64,000 nucleotides of DNA from Apostichopus japonicus. Its lineage: Eukaryota > Echinodermata > Holothuroidea > Aspidochirotida > Stichopodidae. The stretch is from positions 6,980,484 through 7,044,483 of the forward strand of contig NC_092564.1 in the NCBI RefSeq assembly GCF_037975245.1, in the 5' to 3' direction. Below, in pieces: positions 1 to 12,816 of this stretch. A program made the position numbers and the translations under genes. Under the pieces are notes generated by a model. It worked only from the letters and a program-made list of their open reading frames with translations. It did not search any database and was not told where the DNA came from. Every line of letters starts with the position of its first letter. Position 1 is the stretch's first letter.

Positions 1-686
1 CGAGTATTTAAAACAAAAATAATAAAATAATAATAGTTTAAATATTGAAGCTACATGTATAGGGTAGGTTATAAGACAAATCAGGATGAATATATTATAC
101 ATCGATGTTTTGATATCTAGCCTATGTTGAAGAGTAATCAAATTTCCATCTTTTTAGAAAATGATATCATAATTTGTATTCTGAATTATATTCAATCTTA
201 CTTTTGGAAGGAAACTTGGATTTTTCTTTTTTATGTTTTTAGTTTCCAGCCAGCAAATGGTCTATGGAAATTCCAACTACTTTCAAAAGGATTAATCTTT
301 ATTATTTCTGTCTGTCTGTCTGTTTGTCCGTCTATCTGTGTGTCTGTCTTGCTTTCCTTATTTATTTATTTAGTTTCTTTCTCTCTCTCTTTGCGGGGAA
401 TTAAAAATAAAATTATTGCTTGAAAGTCAAGTAATCTAGACCCTAACCAAAAACCCGAACACAGTGTATAAATATACCCGTGAACATTGTATCATCGGTA
501 AGCCCTCACTATGTATATATTCACCAACACTACAGTGCACATAGATATAGAACCTCCTTCCATGCTGGCTTCCGAAATTATTACAACATTTTGATTTTTC
601 CAGTAAATATATCCATCATATTTTAAATTGAAAACATGTTTTTATAAGATTTTAAAATAAGGCGAAAGATTGATGATTAAACTCAC
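1..686. other. AT-rich non-coding sequence, probable intron of the gene at 687-1227
   Basis: This stretch lies directly downstream, on the minus strand, of the splice donor that ends the coding exon at 687, so it should be the first part of an intron. It holds a short CTGT/TGTC microsatellite at about 306-350 and pyrimidine-rich runs after it. The 99-codon plus-strand frame here is simply a translation of this low-complexity AT-rich and CTGT-rich DNA, and I do not regard it as a gene. Confidence 0.6.
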
Positions 687-1227
687 CCGCCATTCCAAAT
701 GGATAACCTGCTGCGGGATTGGCATAAGATGGATAGTTTATGTAGGAGAGATGCGGCGCGTATTGGCTCGCCGTTTGGCCGGCCGCTGCCGCGGCGTTGT
801 ACATTTGTGCCGGGGAGCCAGGATAACGCATCTGGTGCCCTGTAGTAGTGAGGCCCATCCTGTGGGCGGCGTCTTGATAAGGGTTGGGCGTTAATTCCAC
901 GGAGGGACAGTGGAGAGACCCAGTTTGATTCGATCTCATAGATTTGGTTTGGTCCACACAGAATCCGGTCAGCGGTGTGGACTCGTTTCCAACTGGACTA
1001 GAGGTTGGCCCTGTCGGCTGTATGAAACGGCAGTCAGGCCGAGAGAAATGTCCTGTGGGGGATTGTTTATGAAGGAGAGATCCGTTGTCCCCGTTCCCTT
1101 GAAGCAAACGTTCGCCCTCCGTCGGTACCTGCATGAAAGGTCCTCTTAATCCGCTGGGTAAACCTCCCGAACATCCTGAAGAAATGCGGCAAGCCTCATT
1201 CCTAAACCCCGATAAGTTGCCATCCAT
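687..1227 (-). CDS. First coding exon of a probable developmental transcription factor (N-terminal, homeobox-class suspected)
   Basis: The exon reads 180 codons from an ATG at 1227 (context AAGT-ATG-G, purine at -3 and G at +4). An in-frame TAA lies just upstream and no earlier in-frame ATG is present, which is why I chose this start over the GTG that opens the frame at 1266. It ends at a strong donor, GCGG|GTGAGT, in phase 1. The protein starts MDGNLSGFRNEACR and is rich in Ser, Pro, Gly, Asn and Gln without hydrophobic segments. Near its end it has a penta-alanine run (MYNAAAAAGQ) and a Tyr/Pro/Ala motif (LSYINYPSYANPAAGYPFGM). Such sequences are typical of the activation region preceding a homeodomain. 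The ending resembles the ...GMAG junction before the homeobox in Iroquois (IRX) proteins, but that is a weak likeness. No DNA-binding domain lies in the window. The exon is GC-rich compared with its AT-rich surroundings. I am fairly sure it is coding and unsure of the family. Confidence 0.65.
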
Positions 1228-4200
1228 ACTTGCAGAGACTGCCGTGTGTGTGTAGGCCCTAAACACTATTTATTGCCACTAAACACGCACGTTATGCGAC
1301 AGAGCCAAGCTCGAATGCACACAGGTGAAGACGATTGAGGCAGATTGTAAAAAAAAAAAAATTGAAGAAGAAGAAGCCGGTAGGCACGAGTCTGTGTTGA
1401 CGAAAAATGTTATGTCACCTTTTCTTCCGCCCCCTAACAGCTTTTTATGAGCGAAATAGTACCGTGTTGGTCCTTTGGTAGGTGGTATAGATGTATAAGA
1501 AAGGCCGGGCTGGGCACCACGTCCTATGTCAGACCCAGAATATTTCTCTGCTGCTAGGTGCCAGGGTCTAACGTGCACGTCATTTAACGGTCAATATATG
1601 TGAGGATTTATTGCGTCTTCGGTAAATCGGTAAAACAGAAGAAGAAGAAGAAAAAAAGAGCCACTCTAACACAACAATTTGTATCGCTTACTATAGTCCG
1701 AGCTCTCTGGAAGCTATATAAACTTAGTCAGGTACGACGGACACTGTGCAGAGGCAAGTTTGACCATTGCTACTATACTACTACTACTTCAGACTGGTTT
1801 ATGAAGCTTCGACGACTTTAATTCGCAGTCATAAGTCTGTGTATTGTGGAACTCTCTGTCAGTTCAGTCTCATTTGGTTGGGTGACCAGGTACGGAGATT
1901 TACTTCCGGGTCAATCAAGTTCGTTGTCACATTAGCTTGAAAGAATAGTCCCACAGGTGTACTCGCAGGAAGGATTTTGCTTCAACTTTTGACCAAAACC
2001 AAAAATAAAACTTGAGTCCTTTCTCCCATCAAAAAAACTGTACCTTTTGGATAAATAATTATTTTGTAGTTTGGGTTTCCTAACAGTACAGCAAAACCGT
2101 ATACCAACTTTTGGGTCTTTCCCAAGCACTCTTAGTGTGAAAGTTCAAAACCAAAGTCGCCATCAAATCCATTTCTTTTTCCACGTTTTCATTCTTCATT
2201 TTTCTTCTTCTTCTTCGGGCTTTGGCCAATCGGAAGACTAAAGGTGAACAAGATTGCTTACGTCACACGTTTATTATCCACCGCGGTCACTATTGATTTA
2301 ACAGCCATGTCACTTAATCAATCCATGGAGAGTTATTAAATATTCATATACAATCCAAATCTGCGCAGCCGTACTGTACAACGAGCCGGATACTTAATTT
2401 TTATTGGTCGATAAACAGACGTGTGTTAAGTGAACTCAGGGAAATATCAACTTTATATGCATTTTTTTTTTCACGCCCGCATACAGATATGGTGAGACTT
2501 TTTTTTATATTTATATAACATTTAATTTTTGTAGGTTATAGTATAGACTATACGTAAAAGTATATATTTTAATACAAACAATAGTGAAAACCATTGCCGT
2601 GTATTCTGTAAATTATAACAGCGAAGGGCGGATATATGTCCTTGTAAACTTACTAGAATCTTGTTGACACCACAATACCAGTGGCTAGTTGTTCACGGTA
2701 CTTTATAACCCCCCCCCCCCCGGACCCCATCACCCATCCCCCACCCCTCCATCTTCCTCTGCATCTTTTCCTTTCTCTATCTGTCTCCCTTTAAAGTTTC
2801 CAATTCTGGGCATCTGAATCCAAAGTAAACGATTTTCATTTCAAACTTGGCTTTTCAAATTGTCCTCTGATTACAAGTAGTATCATAAAGAAAATTTTCA
2901 ATTGTTGGGAATTTAATTCTATCTTTAATAAATATTTAACTATGATATATGAAGACATCTATTGCTTTTGCAATAACGTTGTTTTTGCGTTTCCCTGCTT
3001 CTTACGTGCGTTTGTTTTTTAATTCCTCTCTTCATCCATAATAGTTTGTCACGCTCTTTAATTCAGTAAGAGACAACCTGTTTCATGGTTAATGACGCTC
3101 GTTATGCACGTTTTGGAACGACCCCCTCAATTTGTAATTAAGCAAGTTTTTCACTATTTAATATTTGGACAAACGATACGTGAATTTGTCATAAAAAAAA
3201 TATGGCTAGACAGACTTGAGGAATATAATGAGGGCGATATCAATTAATCAGTTGGTTCGGTCGAAATCATGACTTTGTAGGGATCAAAAACAACTATTGA
3301 ATTAGGATATAATAATTCATATGATTATTCAGTGAACGCATATTAAAGTATTAGATTTAGAAGTATATTTAAGGTGGACTTAAACTGATCCTTTAGAATA
3401 ACTTTCTTTTTCTTTATTCTTTTTTCTAAGGGAGAAGGGGGTTTTCTGTTGCGTTCTGATTAATTTACTTACTCTGTTTTGTTTTAAAATTTAAATTAAA
3501 AGGCTAAACAATAAATGTACTTTCATGTTTACTGTTATTTTGCATCTGAAAACTACACAATTTTAATATTTTCTGATTGGAGTATTTTAAGTTATACGCA
3601 TTATTGGAAAAGGTATATAACAAGTGAAGTATTGTTTACATATATGAGAAAAACGAAATATTTCAAAGAGTGTGACAAAAAAAGAGAAACAAACATTAAA
3701 CAAGCAAGTAAACAAACAAATGATGGCAGGAAGGTTTCTTTCAAACTAGAAAAGAAATTAAAAACAACGGTAAATTAAAACGTACGCAATTATTTCTACT
3801 GTATCTTGAAAATAAATCATTTAATTATGATCATAGTGTACCATTGTTGATCAAATTAAGAAAGCAGGTAAATTTTAAAAAGTAAATATATATTTCAAAA
3901 GGTTCTAATCCGTCTCCGTTTTTGTTTAACGTTTCCTTTGTTCTTATACTGAACTGAAATAAAATTATTTTCGACCAATTCTGATCCTATTATTCTCTTT
4001 TGGACATTTTGTTAAGTAATAATATAATAGTATTAAAATCTTGGGTAATTTAACACACAATAGCAAATAAACAACAGCAAAAACAACAAAATTAAAGCCG
4101 AACATTTATACAAGGCTTTGAGCAAAATACTGGGAAAAATAGAATTTATGAATGCAATATTATTAAAGTATACATTGTGACAATTATTACTACTGAGGAA

Positions 4201-5022
4201 TATTTCAACTAAATCTTTGAATAAATAAAGTGGGGACTTAAAATCATAGTACACCAAAATTTTCTGAGTAAGATGTTTCCTTGAAAAAGCGAAAAGAGCG
4301 GACGAGACGACACTACTAATGTTTGGGCTTTGCATGCCCCTCACCTTTCCCCTCCCCATACATCGCAAACAAAGACAACGTAGCATTGCAAGTAAAATGC
4401 TAGAATTAACAAAACCACAAAAAATAGCCACAATATAGCCACGGACTTTGTCTTGAGTTTAACTGGATCGATCCTCCAAGACCTATATTTGAACATGCTA
4501 TCTATTTGATTCACATAATTATATCTATACACACAATTATATTAAACATTCAATGAAGCTACATACTTTATTTCCTCCCAACTGAATAACTGGACTTAAT
4601 TATCGTACAAAAAGTGCATTTTTCTCATTTGGGGGTGGGGTGAAGGAGGGGGGGGCTGTAAAGTAGGTGTACTTCTTCAATCACAAACTCACGTATACAT
4701 ATTTTTTTTTATTCCGTAAGTGGCAATCGACGCGGTTTCATTTCCTTGCGGAAACCGACCCCGACGTACAAGTCACGTTGGCTTACAGTAACGTTACATA
4801 CTTTGATTGCGTGTATTTCGGTGTAGAATACAATTTTGTATTATCTTTATATAAATTATATTTATGTGCTTTATCTTTAAAAACAAAACGTTAGTCAAAT
4901 TGTGAACTGAAGACTGTGTTTTTCCCTTGGGTTTGTTTTGCTTTCTTTGCACAACTTTTGAAAGGTAAGTCAATTCTGTTTGTCACTTTGTATGTATTTA
5001 TATATGTATTTACATATGTATT

Positions 5023-5025
<3 letters not shown>

Positions 5026-5071
<46 letters not shown>

Positions 5072-5072
5072 A
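5026..5072. repeat. Compound (TA)n-(TG)n microsatellite
   Basis: A pure TA dinucleotide run passes directly into a TG run. The tyrosine/isoleucine-rich frames reported over this stretch are translations of the repeat and not proteins. Confidence 0.9.
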
Positions 5073-8020
5073 TATAAACATGATAAATACATGTTAATAC
5101 ATATATAAATACATACAAAGTGATTTGAATGTTTCATAGAAATAAGTAAATAAATCGAAATCACTTCTCCCTCGTTCGAAAATATTGTCTGCAAATCTTG
5201 AATTAATTTACGTTTTTTTCTATAACCTGAAACATGAGCAGGCTCTTTTTTATTAGGGTGATTGCATTATGATTACATTTGTCTTCGGTAAACTAATATT
5301 CTGATATTATAATGATAGTCTGTATAGTCTATACAAACTGAGATACATATTTACTCAGAGACAGTTAAACAGTCAATCGTCTGTATATAACGTCTTCTGT
5401 GAAGCTTAAAGAAATGTAAATACAAAAAATAAAAATAATTCTTACCGAAAGAATGAGTGTGCCTTTACGGTTTATGCATCAATTTGTATACATTATATAT
5501 TTGTAATCCTTTTATCAATAAAATCATCTGACTTCGAATTTTTTATATTTTTTTATATTTTTTTATTTTTATTTTTTTTTGCTGAATCAAACCATGAGGT
5601 TTTTTTTGGTTCTTATGATGAAGTTAACGTTGCCACGTCCAGTTAGGTCTCTTCTCTGTCCTGGTATTTATGAAACACTATAAAAAAAATATTGGCAATT
5701 TATGTTTACATAATTCTTTCTTGACATGCATGCCATTAAAAATGTTCGTTTCCAAAATATTCAGAGAGTAATTTGAGATGGAAATTTATTTTGGAAGAAA
5801 TGATCCCAAAGAATGTCATTTGTACAGTCAATGACATTTGTTTGTTATTGACTTGTAAATCTTAAGGATGTAGCAAGATAAATATTCAACAATATAGATT
5901 AAAATTGTAAACAGATATCCCAATCAATGCAATAATTCTCTATGTTGAATAAAAACAAAACTTACTCACAATGTAAACAATGTTATCGAATTCATATTCA
6001 TGATATGTTGGTTAAAGTTTTACAGACGTTATGTATGGTTTTTTAATATATATTCAACGCGGCTTGGGTTTCATTTTATAGCGATAATGCATCGTAACCA
6101 GAATCCAACTTACGACCAAAACATAAATAAATAATAAAAATTAAAAAGAAATCTGAAAACATAAGAATATATACTAGTCCATATATATTAAGCAGAAACA
6201 TTTATGACCTAATATCATGCCCGTAGCCAGCTCAAAATACTTAGCAAAAATACATATCAATTTCCATAAATTGATCGTATATAGATACTGTGAAGTTTGG
6301 TTTATTGTGGTTTGTAATCACAAATAAATTTACCAAGATAATAATTCCAGAATAATTTTTTACTTTGATGTTTGTGATTAATGCTTCTACTTATGATATC
6401 AGTTGCTGAAATTGCATTTTCCCCCAGTTTCCTCTGTCTATGTTGCTTGTTCATGTTGTTGGAAATTTTGTCATTTTACTTTCAATACAATGAGCATCAG
6501 GAAACTTAAAAAGACATTGAAATTCTTTAATATCAAATCATAAATGTAAAATATAAGATTTGTTCAATTATATTAAGAAATTATGTTGGTAAAATAATCT
6601 GATACTACTTAATTTGTTTATGGCGTAATTGGACCAATTAAAACGCCGACTTTAATATATTATTTATATATACGCTTTTCTCCCCGTATCAATCCACTTC
6701 ATGTTTCTATTGTTATTTCAAACCATAAATTTTGAATCAAAATCTCATCAATCAATAAATACTCATGAATAGTAAAGACAAGCTTAAACATTCGCCGTAG
6801 CCCCAGTGAATTAAAATGATGAGAAAATGAATTATTAAACCCAATTCTAATCGCCACTGCAGGTGTTGGGAAGGAAAGTTACACAAAACCGGAGCGACAG
6901 TTATTTTTAAAACAAAATAACTAAAAACATTGCTACAAGAAAAAATATTATTCCTTCTGTTTGTAGGTCTATAAGGCGTTATGAAATTAATATTCAAATA
7001 TATTAACTCTCTGTCTCTTTTATGAATATTCATGATAAAAGAAATATATAAATATAAAACAAAGAATTCTATTCTTAGAAAAAGGCATCTGATGGACTTA
7101 ATTTCAAGACGAAGGCATAAAAATGTATTTTTATTAGTTCATCAGTTATGTCAAGTAATGTTTTAAAACCACCTTGTGACATTCTTTTAAATGATCTTAG
7201 GTGAATTTTGCATGTGCTTGTCATTTGAACATTTTTTTTCATTAAAAGGAGGAGGTAAACTATATCGATATGGCTGTATCAATTAGCCACAGAGAAGTTT
7301 GTAGATAAAATTATCCATATAAATATAAAAGAATGTCTGAACTTTAAGAAAAGTTATTTCTTCACACCTTTACAACTATAACAAGGACCAGTTAATTTAT
7401 TCCGTTAATATAGTTAGAATATGTAACTATGATATGTTGGTTTTTTACCTTAATTGGTATACCTAAAAATGAAAATAATTTTCTTATGAAACACTACTTC
7501 TTCGCAGCTGTTACCTTTTCTTTTTCCAATATCAGCTCTGCCGATTTCGCTCTTCTTTAAGCTTTCTATCATCAAGATTTTACCAGTCACAGAATCAGGG
7601 GAGTGTAGGGAATCTGGTACACAGTGCAGTAGACTCAGAAGATGTTTAATATCTAGAGCAAGTCTACAACTTTCTCAAACCGAAAGTAACATACCCACTG
7701 TTCATAGTCCATGCCAATCTTTTATATGAAATGTATACCTTACATTATATAACCCTGTAGAATTTACATATAAGAGTCTGGTTTACAGTTGTTGTGATTG
7801 TTATTAAGTAGCTGAGCTAAGTACCAGCTTGTTGCACCAATTTGGGCAAAAAAATTACATCACGGAATTTGTATAAAAAAAGCAAATTTACTCAATCATT
7901 TAAGAGAGAAAATGAATAATTTAGTCCTCGCAAACCTGTAAATATGTGAGTAATAAATCAATAATCCAATTTTTACGCTTTGAGGTACGTTTTCAGAAAA
8001 GTAACCTATGATAGAACTTG

Positions 8021-8145
8021 GGAATATACGAAAGACGTGATCCCCTCTCTCTACCCCTTACATCGAGACCGTAACCATGTGATCACAACAGAGGTATTAC
8101 GTCAAGTTTAGTACCTGGAGTCCCTACGGAAGGGAATATATATAT
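8021..8145. repeat. Old dispersed repeat, copy 1 (relative at 11447-11552)
   Basis: This stretch shares, in order, a CCCTTA-CATC block, a GA-CCGTA block, a GATCA-A block, a TTACGT block and a final GAGTCCCT...GAAAGGGAATA-like block with 11447-11552. The order and spacing are kept while many bases differ, which points to an old duplicated or transposed sequence. No terminal repeats or coding remnants are visible. Confidence 0.35.
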
Positions 8146-9435
8146 TTCTAAAGCTATAAACGAACTGTGTTCGTTTAACATATATAGGCTACTGTGAGAG
8201 AATGCTTGCAATATTCTAGACACTTTAGATTAAGGCATAGCGGTATTTTTTTTTTTTTTTTTTGCTGTGATCCAGACATCCTGTTATTTCCAATTATTTT
8301 GTTATTATATATCAAGATTTCAACATACAAAGAAGGTAGCAGGGGAAGGGGTGTGGGGGAGGGGGTAAACATGAATAAATGGCATTTAAATGGTTTATGA
8401 ATGTTACGTTACGCTCGTGATCAAAGGTTTGAGATGCACCCACTTCAGTTAGTTGACCAACACATAACACAATTGCATAAAATTAAGACTAATTTCATAT
8501 TTTTTCTTTATTCACGTAATCAAATTGTAGAATAGATTTAAAGCTTTAATAATAAGCAAAAACATGGGGAATAACTTCACCCAAAACCTTAATATTAAGA
8601 TATTTAGTAGTTTTCTTTTGTGATATTTCTTTATGAATTGACAATTTGGAAAGTATCTATCTTATTAATAAGCTTAACAGGTGTAGGTTAAATTTCTAAG
8701 TACATTACGTTAGCTGATATTTCCTTCCTTAATCAATTATTAATAGTTCTCTACAATTAAAAAATATTTGACATATAGAAAAGAAAAACATGAAAATGAG
8801 CTCTCTCTACTCTTCCAATTCTTCTTTTCAAAAATGACACCAAAATAGTTTCAAATATTAGACAAATGTCCTTTCATATGAAACTGCACATCATTTCACA
8901 CCGGAGCAATCTTAACTACTGAATAGAAATTTCTCAACTATTTGTGAAACATGTAGGACTATTAAAACATCGATAAATGTTCTGCAAACGTTTTAATGTA
9001 TCTGTGGCCATGCAAAGGAACCAAAAACAAAGCTATTAAAAATCGAAGCCACATTTTGACATTCAGTGGACCTATAGTGCTTCATCAATGTATCATCGTA
9101 GGCCTACACTGCAACAGAAATTTATTTTAAAAAACGACGAAAACAGATACGTTGTGTTTTGTCATCTCAGGTCCACAAACGTTTAGGCCCATGGGCTTAG
9201 CCACAATGTACCAGACCCACCCATCAGTAAATCGGTTGTCATGAGTGTATGGAAACTAGCTTGGACTATGGAAGCCTGCAAACTGATAGATATGTAGATA
9301 AATTGTTCAAAGTCTGGAGATATCCCCAGACCAACAGAACATTTTTTGGGCAAACAAAATCGTGTGGTCACACCCCACAGTTTGCGGACCGTAGCCTAAT
9401 TTAAATATCCTAACTATTTGTTGAGAAGGTTTATT

Positions 9436-9525
9436 GGGTGTGTAAATGTAAGTGGGCCTGACGTTTCGATCTTATAGCAGGATCATCTTCAGAGACTGAA
9501 TGACAAGTAACAGAAACTACAAGGA
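9436..9525. repeat. Dispersed repeat containing GCCTGACGTTTCGAT, copy 1
   Basis: The block runs from a GTGTAAA-GTAAGTGGGCC lead through GCCTGACGTTTCGAT, AGCAGGATC and TCTTC to TGAATGACAAGTAACAG. The same ordered blocks occur at 61149-61235, and the first half occurs at 50006-50060. Three copies in one window, separated by tens of kilobases, show a dispersed element. I cannot see its true ends, and no protein is encoded. Confidence 0.7.
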
Positions 9526-11789
9526 AAGAAAACCTTTGTGTACAAAATATGTTTACTTATTATCTGACTTTTTCTGAAGTTATCATGTATAAATTTGTCC
9601 GCACTAATGAACGGTAGGAAATGTGGATTTTAGTTTAAATTTATCAACTTTAGTTTAATAATTAAATATGTTAAATAACAATCCGAACTGACATTTCAAT
9701 CGTTCAAGCTTTGTTTTACCTATTGTTTACAACTCCCCCCCCCCCTATTTTTTATCTCCTTGTTAGCTGTCGAAATAAATATAACCCTCTATTATTTACT
9801 TTCTAAACTAAAATTGCATTACAGTGAGTTTATTACTAACAAAGCCTTCTAATACTAACATATATAGATTTAACTAAATTTTTACAGAGGTGTATATGTT
9901 TCGGCTCGGAACCCTTGGGTTGTAATATTTCGAAAGTGGTTCATCAAATTCCGTCCATTTACATCTAAGTCAACATATCTTTTTTTATGTGAATCGTGAA
10001 CTTTGCTGAAATAGAAATCCTGAATCTGTAACAATATTAACAGCATCGTTACGTTCTAAAGTTGCTCAAAAAAGGTTCAAACGTTATGCTTTCGTAAGTA
10101 GACTTAGGTTTATGTAAACTCTTATATTATATACAAACTCTGAGTTGGGGAGGATGGAGTGGAGCTGTCGAATCAAAAAACCGTCTTCAAGAAACCAACA
10201 TGGAGACAGAAATCTCACAGTTATAAAAGTCATGAATAATGTTCAATATCCATTTTAGATATTTCCAAAATAATTTGTGGCATATCGTGATTATCATTAA
10301 TCGTTTCCTTTTCGATGGGAGGTGGGTGCACCCCCTCCCCCTCACCCACCCCCTTGTGCCCCTTACTATTCTTATTCAATAACGTGACGGTTTTTACATA
10401 AAACGGTTTAGTAATCTAAAACAAAATAAATTCAAAATAATCCCCTTAATCTATACGTACTATTGCATCTGTGGCATAACTATAACAACAATTATAATGT
10501 TAATATTAATATTGTTGTAACTAAATTGATTTTTTTGTTGAAAAAATAGGAAACCATTAGAAGATCAGTCCAACGGCAGTGTAATAATGCGTAATAGTAA
10601 TAGCTGCCATAATTACACTTTTGAAAACACTATTGTCAATAAATACATCTCAAATATATCGCTGCCTGTTACAACAGTAATTTATCATAGTGTATGAATA
10701 ATTAAAACCAATAACGAAATTATCGACAGACAGATTTTTTTTTTACATATATACCTACAATTTGATATACCATGCATGCATGGTTGCGCATTCAATAGTG
10801 CTATATATATATATATACATATAATATGTTCGTTGGTGTATAATTTAACCACAACTGAATTTATTGAGTACGGACGGGTTCTGTACGCGCTCATATTATT
10901 GAAAAATAACACCTGCTTTGATATTAATTTGGATATAAATAATAAAATATAAATCATAAATTACCCAACACGTTAAACGTTTTCCAATTGTGGATTTTAT
11001 TCTTCACGGATTGATCACCTAATGCTTTTAATTTTCAAAGTTGACACTTAATACAAAATAACCGGCATTTAATGAGAAAACGTGTTTTTTATATATTGTG
11101 TAAATATCATGAAAATCCAGTTCTGATTTTAATGGGTTTTTTTTGGTAAAACATATATCTGAGTTTTATTTCTCAAATAAATGACTTTCATTAACTAACT
11201 ACACAAAGAAGCATTTCTTTCCGAGAAATATTGATTTGAAACCGTGACTGATTGCTTCAACTTTAACTTATGTATAAGATATGGGATTGGCTCCACGTAA
11301 AGACGTATGATAAGACAGCACGCTTGTCATTTTCCAAGAAAAAGCTGACAACGATGAAAAGCGTATTCTAATTACACACTACTTTATTTTAATTAAGAAA
11401 AGTCACCCAAGATATAGTCTGCAGGGCATGAAAACCAGACACTATGCAGGGTCCTTTCTCAACCTCAATCCCTTAACATCAAGCCTGTGACCGTATATAG
11501 ATCATAAGCGCTTTTACGTATAGCACGAGTCCCTTATAGAAAGGGAATAAATAATGACACACTAACGATGTTTAAGGGCGACACAAACCTAGCCATCATC
11601 TTTTAGCATATATTATAGGTACCTTTTTGAGGAACATCTCCCCTTACCAAACTAAGGAAATCTAGCTCGGTTTTAATGTCATACCGGGCAGCTGTTATAT
11701 TTTGTAAACTTGTGATGCCATAGTGTCCATTATAGGACCTGAAATCTTCTGACGTCATCTTTGTTTTTTGGTTTCATATTTCCAAAGTA
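9526..11789. other. AT-rich intergenic sequence, nothing recognised
   Basis: There are no splice-consistent open frames and no terminal-repeat element. Visible landmarks are C-rich runs at about 9735 and 10330-10355 and a short TA run at about 10802. The region 11447-11552 is the second copy of the weak repeat described at 8021-8145. Confidence 0.5.
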
Positions 11790-12010
11790 TGTATGTATAT
11801 GTATGTATTTAAGATCCTCATGCAAGCAGGAACTCGCGAAGAAGCCTCATTGGCTAATCAAAGCCGCAAGCTGACCGAAGTCAGTCTCTTACATTCATAT
11901 TTAACGTCCATGATTTTGAATTGTCAATTGTCAACAACTCTGTAACTGGACGACATACATTAATCTTGGAGTGACTCGAACTGGGGACCTTATGAAGTTA
12001 ACTGTTGACT
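11790..12010 (-). mobile_element. SINE-like element, 5'-truncated or diverged copy
   Basis: About 180 bases are nearly identical to 32437-32630. The shared blocks include GCAAGCAGGAACTCGCGAAG, AGCTGACCGAAGTCAGTCTC, AACGTCCATGATT and GGACGACATACATTAATCTT. On the minus strand this is the body and tail of the element whose tRNA-like head is complete at 32.6 kb. In this copy the similarity stops just after the B-box-like part (GACTCGAACT...CCTTATGA), so the head is missing or strongly changed. TATG/TGTA-rich sequence precedes the 3' side in both copies. Confidence 0.7.
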
Positions 12011-12140
12011 AATGGTATACAACCCCTTCCATAGTTATACCATGTTAAGAGCTTCGATACTTTAGATTCAGCATATGAACAACCCAATCTACATGATAGA
12101 AAATAAGCATTGTAAATTAATAAAGACCAAAAATAAGACA

Positions 12141-12330
12141 AAATGAAGCGCATGTGGCTCGATGACGTCATAGTTTACTTGATGAAGCCTGCATGCGGCA
12201 TCTTGTGTGAAGAAACATTAAATTTGCGAATCTGCCAAAAGGGAATCATATTTTTCTTAGCTGTTGAAAGGAAGTTGTTCATGACTTTGATCTCTATCAC
12301 ACACATATAGACCAATAATGATGGCAAGGT
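12141..12330. repeat. Dispersed repeat, uninterrupted copy (the other copy at 52.4 kb carries a hAT insertion)
   Basis: Ordered blocks are shared with 52432-52581 plus 53196-53220: GATGACGTCATAGTT, AAGCCT, CTTGTGT, GAA/GGAAACATTAAA, CAGCTGTT/TAGCTGTT, GAAGTTGTT, and ATCTCTATC...ATAGACCAATAATGATG. It serves as the pre-insertion reference for the hAT element. I cannot define the ends of the older repeat and see no coding potential. Confidence 0.55.
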
Positions 12331-12479
12331 GTATATATGTTAATACGAAGCCCTGTTGTCATAGAAGTGAGAATTTAGAAGAATTTAGTCTAAAGGCAAT
12401 ATGTAAGACTAAAGCATGTTGCTAAAGTAAGACCCGGTTCGAGGGCTCCATTGTTGTAAGTACCGTATTAAGAATGTGT

Positions 12480-12684
12480 CACATTATTATAAAGTTATTG
12501 CATTGTGTTGGCTCAATTACATTCTCACAGTAAGTAATATGATGATATAACATGTGCTATGTGCTATTACGAGTCGGTACGACGATACGACGGTACGACG
12601 ATTCAATTCTTATCAGTGGTGAGTTAAATGACTCACTATTATAAAGTTATTGCAGTGTTAGCTCCATTCTCACAGTAATTAGTT
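12480..12684 (+). repeat. Local ~150-bp tandem duplication
   Basis: An ATTATTATAAAGTTATTGCA...GTT-GCTC-A...CATTCTCACAGTAA block at about 12480-12537 is repeated at about 12631-12684 with several changes. Between them is a short TACGACG-type repeat at about 12576-12600. This is non-coding. Confidence 0.6.
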
Positions 12685-12779
12685 AGTCTAATTTTTTTAA
12701 TATACAATCATATAACATGCATAGTGATATAATTATAAATATATATAAATAAATGCATATGTATCTGTATATATCTGTA

Positions 12780-12782
<3 letters not shown>

Positions 12783-12812
<30 letters not shown>
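12783..12812. repeat. (TA)n microsatellite at the 3' end of a SINE
   Basis: A pure TA run sits exactly where the 3' tail of the adjacent minus-strand tRNA-derived SINE ends. It may therefore be, or have grown from, that element's tail. Confidence 0.85.

Positions 12813-12816
<4 letters not shown>

Larger units (their letters stand above)
1228..9435. other. Intergenic or upstream regulatory sequence without recognisable genes
   Basis: The part nearest 1228 should be the 5' leader and promoter of the minus-strand exon at 687-1227, but I see no convincing minus-strand TATA box. On the plus strand there are a TATATAA at about 1713 and a CCAAT at about 2226, neither followed by a coding exon. The remainder is AT-rich with homopolymers (C run at about 2709, T runs at about 5550-5580 and 8247-8265) and a compound TA/TG repeat at about 5026-5072. 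All open frames are short and of low complexity. Part of 8021-8145 resembles 11447-11552 and is probably an old dispersed repeat. Confidence 0.5.

Noticed and set aside
124-423. 99-codon plus-strand frame with hydrophobic stretches
   Set aside because: It is driven by T-rich and CTGT-repeat DNA and lies in the probable intron of the minus-strand gene.
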